Notes under the pieces: generated by a model
What the model was told of the DNA's origin: nothing
Seen by the model: only the letters and a program-made list of their open reading frames with translations
Database searches by the model: none
In this document: one piece after another, positions 12,335-14,942 of the stretch
Layout: each line of letters starts with the position of its first letter
Numbering within the stretch: position 1 is the first letter of the stretch
Assembly (NCBI GenBank): GCA_023391895.1
Contig: JAEWAC010000341.1
Span: 1 to 14,942, forward strand
DNA from: Bacteroidota bacterium
Lineage (GTDB): Bacteria; Bacteroidota; Bacteroidia; Chitinophagales; Chitinophagaceae
DNA length: 14,942 nucleotides
Direction: 5' to 3'
Translations under genes and position numbers: made by a program

Positions 12335-12371
12335 GGATTAACAGGATTAGTGGAGCAAGATTACTGGATTA
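12335..12371 (-). repeat. GGATTA-type interspersed short repeat
   Basis: GGATTA or AGATTA words occur at 12335-12340, 12344-12349, 12358-12363 and 12366-12371, spaced mostly 8-9 bp, in the kdsB upstream region. On the minus strand this reads AATCCAGTAATC...AATCCTGTTAATCC. In style it belongs with the other short-period intergenic repeats here. Confidence 0.5.
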
Positions 12372-12438
12372 TCATCAAATAAAAGCGCAAGGGGAATGAA
12401 CAAAGCCAGCGGTGTTGATAAAATAAAGCTTAAGCATC

Positions 12439-13290
12439 TTATATTGTGCTGCTCCTTGCCTCCTTTTCCTCCAGGTTTTGAAAGGGCTTTTTCATCAGCA
12501 GCATAAAGTTTTCGTCTTCTTCGTTGGGATAATACCGGTCCAGCCCGTACCGGATGTTTTTGGCGTCCAGCTTTAAAAAAGTACCGAACAGGCGGTCCCA
12601 GATGGCCAGCACCGCACCGTAGTTGCTATCGGTATAAGGCTGCTGCCAGTGATGGTGCACCTTGTGCATGTTGGGCGATACCACCACCAAACTAATGACT
12701 TTATCCAGCCAGGGCGGCAGGCTGATGTTAGCATGCGTAAACTGGGTGGCCAGTATCAGCAGGGTCTGATAAATCATAACGGCATACATGGGTGCCCCGG
12801 CTACAATTACGCCCATTAAAAAGAAAACACCCCGCAACACACTTTCTACCGGGTGGTGGCGCAGCCCGGTGGTTACATCTACATTATTGTCGGAATGGTG
12901 CACAATATGAAAGCGCCATAAAACAGGGGTTTTGTGCTGCACCAGGTGCACCAGCCAGCCGGCAAAAAAATCAAGCACTAAAAACGTAATAAAAATGGTG
13001 CCCAATGTACCGGCGTTCAGCCATTGGGTGAGGCCCCATCCGTTGACCCGGCTGAGGTCGGACAGCAGCACAATAAGCACGGCAAAGCCGGTATGAATGG
13101 CCAGGTGCATAAGGGTGAAGGAAAAATTGATGCCGGCATGCCGCCATTTGTTTTTTTTATACTGCAGCGCCACCAGGGGAATGGCTCCTTCTATCACCCA
13201 CAGCAGTAACATGCCGCCTACCAGGAACAGCATACGCTCCAGCGGTCGCTGCTCCAGCGTGGAGAAATAGTCAATGATGGCGGACCACAT
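12439..13290 (-). CDS. Sterol desaturase / fatty acid hydroxylase superfamily membrane enzyme
   Basis: A 283-residue integral membrane protein with about five hydrophobic helices and the three histidine boxes of di-iron membrane hydroxylases: HLVQH (115-119), HIVHH (128-132) and HKVHH (209-213), plus extra histidines at 145-146 (LRHHP) and His186. WRFHIVHHSDNNVDVTTGLRHHPVE and MHKVHHHW...SNYGAVLAIWDRLFGTF are typical of the bacterial sterol-desaturase family (PF04116). The expected reaction is O2-dependent hydroxylation or desaturation of a lipid; the substrate (fatty acid, sphingolipid, carotenoid or hopanoid) cannot be told from the sequence. The ATG at 13290 is clear. The upstream region holds AATTTGAAAATG repeats. 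kdsB follows downstream, so an envelope-lipid role is a reasonable but unproven inference. Confidence 0.9.
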   Translation of the reverse strand: MWSAIIDYFSTLEQRPLERMLFLVGGMLLLWVIEGAIPLVALQYKKNKWRHAGINFSFTLMHLAIHTGFAVLIVLLSDLSRVNGWGLTQWLNAGTLGTIFITFLVLDFFAGWLVHLVQHKTPVLWRFHIVHHSDNNVDVTTGLRHHPVESVLRGVFFLMGVIVAGAPMYAVMIYQTLLILATQFTHANISLPPWLDKVISLVVVSPNMHKVHHHWQQPYTDSNYGAVLAIWDRLFGTFLKLDAKNIRYGLDRYYPNEEDENFMLLMKKPFQNLEEKEARSSTI

Positions 13291-13308
13291 GGTATAAATT
13301 TAATTAAT

Positions 13309-13470
13309 TTGAAAATGTGGTAATTTGAAAATTTGAAAATGGGTTAGAACGAAAAGTACAAATAGATAGTAAATCATATTGAAAATCAATTCCTTTTACA
13401 TTACGTGAATTAATTATTAATATGCTGTCTTTTACTCCATTTTCAAATTATCTCTCCAAATTATCTCTCC
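13309..13470. repeat. AATTTGAAAAT repeats, 13-bp inverted pair and 13-bp tandem duplication
   Basis: AATTTGAAAATGG (13330-13342) is an exact inverted match of CCATTTTCAAATT (13437-13449), with further AATTTGAAAAT words at 13317-13336. Between them lies about 94 bp of AT-rich DNA. At the right end AAATTATCTCTCC is duplicated exactly (13445-13457 and 13458-13470); the second copy contains the DUF2007 gene's stop codon and last codons. Confidence 0.7.
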
Positions 13471-13865
13471 GGTAGTTCTTTAAAGTCGTACCCGCAGGCG
13501 GTGCATTTGTACACCTTTTTTACTTCTACCGACTGCCCGTTGAGCAGCATGTAAGCCAGTGCGGCCAGCTTGCACCGGTGCTTTTTGGTAACGGAAATAG
13601 TGGTTAAGGCATGGGCTTTACAAACCGGGCAGGATATGCTTTGGAGGTATTGTTGTTCCGCCTCGTCCATCAAGTCCCAGGCCCGCTCCACATGGGCATG
13701 GTGTACCATCAGCTTCATACCGCCAATAGCAGGGCTTAAAAGGGGATCAATGGTAATGACGTGCTCATCCTTCAGGTGACAATTAATGTTGCTGTGCTGA
13801 AGCATGTTGAGCACAATATTGGCCTCTATGTAATTATCGAAAGATCGTAGTTGTACGTACTCCAT
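13461..13865 (-). CDS. DUF2007-domain protein with C-terminal zinc-ribbon-like cysteines
   Basis: A 134-residue soluble protein. Residues 1-65 match the DUF2007 pattern (MEYVQLRSFDNYIEANIVLNMLQHSNINCHLKDEHVITIDPLLSPAIGGMKLMV), a small fold resembling PII-like signal-transduction proteins, of unknown function. The C-terminal half carries two CxxC pairs, CPVC (79-82) and CTAC (121-124), spaced like a zinc ribbon. The ATG at 13865 is used instead of the TTG at 13874 because the family begins at about MEYVQL. A -7-like GACCTTTG on the minus strand (13892-13899) lies 26 bp upstream. The dnaN-operon terminator at 13913-13938 separates it from the preceding genes. The last codons fall within a 13-bp duplication. 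Confidence 0.82.
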   Translation of the reverse strand: MEYVQLRSFDNYIEANIVLNMLQHSNINCHLKDEHVITIDPLLSPAIGGMKLMVHHAHVERAWDLMDEAEQQYLQSISCPVCKAHALTTISVTKKHRCKLAALAYMLLNGQSVEVKKVYKCTACGYDFKELPER

Positions 13866-13912
13866 AAGTTTCAATAATTGACACGGTTAGGCAAAGGTCT
13901 GATTTGTCAGCC

Positions 13913-13938
13913 AAAAAAATGCCGGGCTGGGCCCGGCA
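13913..13938 (-). terminator. Intrinsic terminator of the dnaN operon
   Basis: On the minus strand TGCCGGGC and GCCCGGCA form a perfect 8-bp stem with a three-base loop, followed directly by seven T's (plus-strand A's at 13913-13919). It lies 17 bp after the small membrane-protein stop. Confidence 0.93.
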
Positions 13939-13954
13939 GTGTTAAATTTAAAAA

Positions 13955-14125
13955 TCAAAGCTTTTTACGTCGAAAGCGTATGTAGGATAAAAGCACCAGA
14001 AGGGCAATCACACCGATGCCCGGCTGCAGCTGCAAAGGAGTTGCTGTAAAGTTGTTGCTATAAACAACATAAAACAGCAATATCGCCACCAGAAAGAAAA
14101 TTATTGCAAACAACTTGTTGGTCAT
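13955..14125 (-). CDS. Small two-helix membrane protein (56 aa) downstream of dnaN
   Basis: A 56-residue ORF from ATG 14125 to TGA 13955-13957. The translation starts MTNKLFAIIFFLVAILLFYV and ends SYIRFRRKKL. Two hydrophobic helices (about 5-22 and 36-49) are separated by a short polar loop (YSNNFTATPLQLQPG), and the end is strongly basic, which suggests a hairpin in the inner membrane with the C-terminus inside. The ATG lies seven bases after the dnaN stop and the shared terminator follows 17 bp after its own stop, so it is almost certainly co-transcribed with dnaN. I recognise no family. The clean membrane pattern and tight operon position support a real gene despite its size. Confidence 0.75.
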   Translation of the reverse strand: MTNKLFAIIFFLVAILLFYVVYSNNFTATPLQLQPGIGVIALLVLLSYIRFRRKKL

Positions 14126-14132
14126 AATGGAC

Positions 14133-14942
14133 TTACTGGTTCAGCATCAGCGGCATTACCAGCATCAGCAGGTCTTCGCCTTCTTCCAGCTCGGTTGGTT
14201 TTAAGATGCCTGCTTTGGTTGGTGTGGACAGTTCAATCCGCACTTCGCTGCTGTCGGCGGCGTTCAGCATTTCTATCAAAAAGCGGGCGTTAAAGGCAAT
14301 GGTTAGGTCCTCACCATCGTACTGGCACTTCATACGCTCGTTACCTTCAAACGAAAAATCCACGTCCTGGGCAGTCAGCTGCAGCTCGCTGCCGCTGATG
14401 TTGAGGGCCACCTGGTTGGTGCTTTTGTTACTGAACACGCTTACCCGGCGCAGGGCGCTCTGGAACAGGCTTTTATCCAGCACCAGCTTGTAGGGGTTAT
14501 CAGCCGGTATCACCACGCGGTAGTCAGGGAAGCGGGCATCAATCAGGCGACAGCTCATCTGGGTGGTGCCGTGCTTTACAAACAGGTGGTTGCTGTTATA
14601 GCTTACGGTAATCTCATCTTCGTTATCCGGTAGGGCTGACTTCAGCAGGTTCAGCGGCTTGCGGGGCACAATAAACGAGTCCTGGCGGGGGCAGCTTACA
14701 TCAGTTCGTTTGTAGCGCACCAGGCGGTGGGCATCGGTAGCCACAAACTGGATAAAGGCCTTGTCCAGTTCAAAGAACACACCCGTCATGGCCGGGCGCA
14801 GGTCATCGTTACTGACGGCAAATAAGGTTTTGTTGATGGCGGTTACCAAAGCTGCGGACGGCATGGTAAAGGAAGTGGTATCGTCGGCTGCCGGCTCTTT
14901 GGGAAAATTGTCCGGGTTTTCCCCCATCACCTTGTACTTACC
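14133..14942 (-). CDS. dnaN: DNA polymerase III beta subunit (sliding clamp), N-terminus beyond window
   Basis: The frame is open to the right edge (residues GKYKVMGENPDNFP continue from outside), giving 269 codons; about 100 N-terminal residues are missing. Clamp domains two and three are visible: MPSAALVTAINKTLFAVSNDDLRPAMTGVFFEL, FVATDAHRLVRYKR, DARFPDYRVVIP, LRRVSVFSNKSTNQVALNISGSELQLTAQDVDFS, and IAFNARFLIEMLNA. It ends ELEEGEDLLMLVMPLMLNQ, the terminal segment that helps form the partner-binding groove. The clamp is a ring dimer tethering replicative polymerase to DNA in the cytoplasm. The seven-base gap to the small membrane-protein gene and the common terminator define an operon. An internal ATG at 14927 or GTG at 14930 is not the true start. 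Confidence 0.97.
   Translation of the reverse strand, partial: GKYKVMGENPDNFPKEPAADDTTSFTMPSAALVTAINKTLFAVSNDDLRPAMTGVFFELDKAFIQFVATDAHRLVRYKRTDVSCPRQDSFIVPRKPLNLLKSALPDNEDEITVSYNSNHLFVKHGTTQMSCRLIDARFPDYRVVIPADNPYKLVLDKSLFQSALRRVSVFSNKSTNQVALNISGSELQLTAQDVDFSFEGNERMKCQYDGEDLTIAFNARFLIEMLNAADSSEVRIELSTPTKAGILKPTELEEGEDLLMLVMPLMLNQ

Noticed and set aside
11382..12341. Long 319-codon plus-strand ORF
   Set aside because: It lies almost entirely antisense to kdsB, a certain gene, and its translation resembles no protein; the length follows from the codon use of kdsB.
1..14942. tRNA, rRNA or known small-RNA genes
   Set aside because: No cloverleaf-like or rRNA-like segments were noticed when reading both strands; a covariance-model search could not be run.

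Overview
The window looks like chromosomal DNA from a Gram-negative member of the Bacteroidota, most likely a Chitinophagaceae-type genome. The evidence is a textbook Bacteroidota promoter (TTTG-N19-TAnnTTTG) before a ppiD-like gene, almost no Shine-Dalgarno sequences, Bacteroidota families such as DUF2480 and DUF2007, a CMP-Kdo synthetase (so an LPS outer membrane), and a sliding clamp ending in the LVMPLMLNQ tail I associate with this phylum. Genus and species cannot be fixed from the sequence.

Layout, left to right: (1) the C-terminal end of a probable IS630-type transposase at the left edge, followed by repeat-rich DNA; (2) a membrane acyltransferase on the minus strand; (3) a Crp/Fnr-type regulator followed by a SugE/Gdx-type SMR exporter, both on plus; (4) a gene-free repeat island, about 2678-3375; (5) nadA on minus; (6) a 592-bp gap between nadA and ppiD with a very AT-rich block and a cluster of DnaA-box-like nonamers, which I propose as a candidate replication origin; (7) a plus-strand run of a PpiD/SurA-type foldase (with its own promoter and terminator), a DUF2480 protein and a lipoprotein; (8) a minus-strand series: corA, a SnoaL-like protein with its own terminator, and a secreted protein of unknown function; (9) a second repeat island, about 10833-11606; (10) a minus-strand series: kdsB, a sterol-desaturase/fatty-acid-hydroxylase family membrane enzyme and a DUF2007 protein; (11) a 56-residue two-helix membrane protein directly behind dnaN, with a strong terminator; dnaN runs off the right edge.

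Most genes are housekeeping or envelope functions: NAD synthesis, periplasmic protein folding, Mg2+ uptake, LPS Kdo activation, the replication clamp. The unusual material lies between genes. The two islands and several smaller gaps are built from short repeat families: 8- and 9-bp tandem units, a TTCAAAACCCCATATG motif, an 8-bp-stem hairpin followed by GACAGG, and a G/C-rich 40-bp quasi-palindrome. Two of these families occur in mirror-image orientation on the two sides of the nadA-to-10832 block. The candidate origin and the repeat system are the main points worth following up. No convincing new defence or biosynthetic system is visible.
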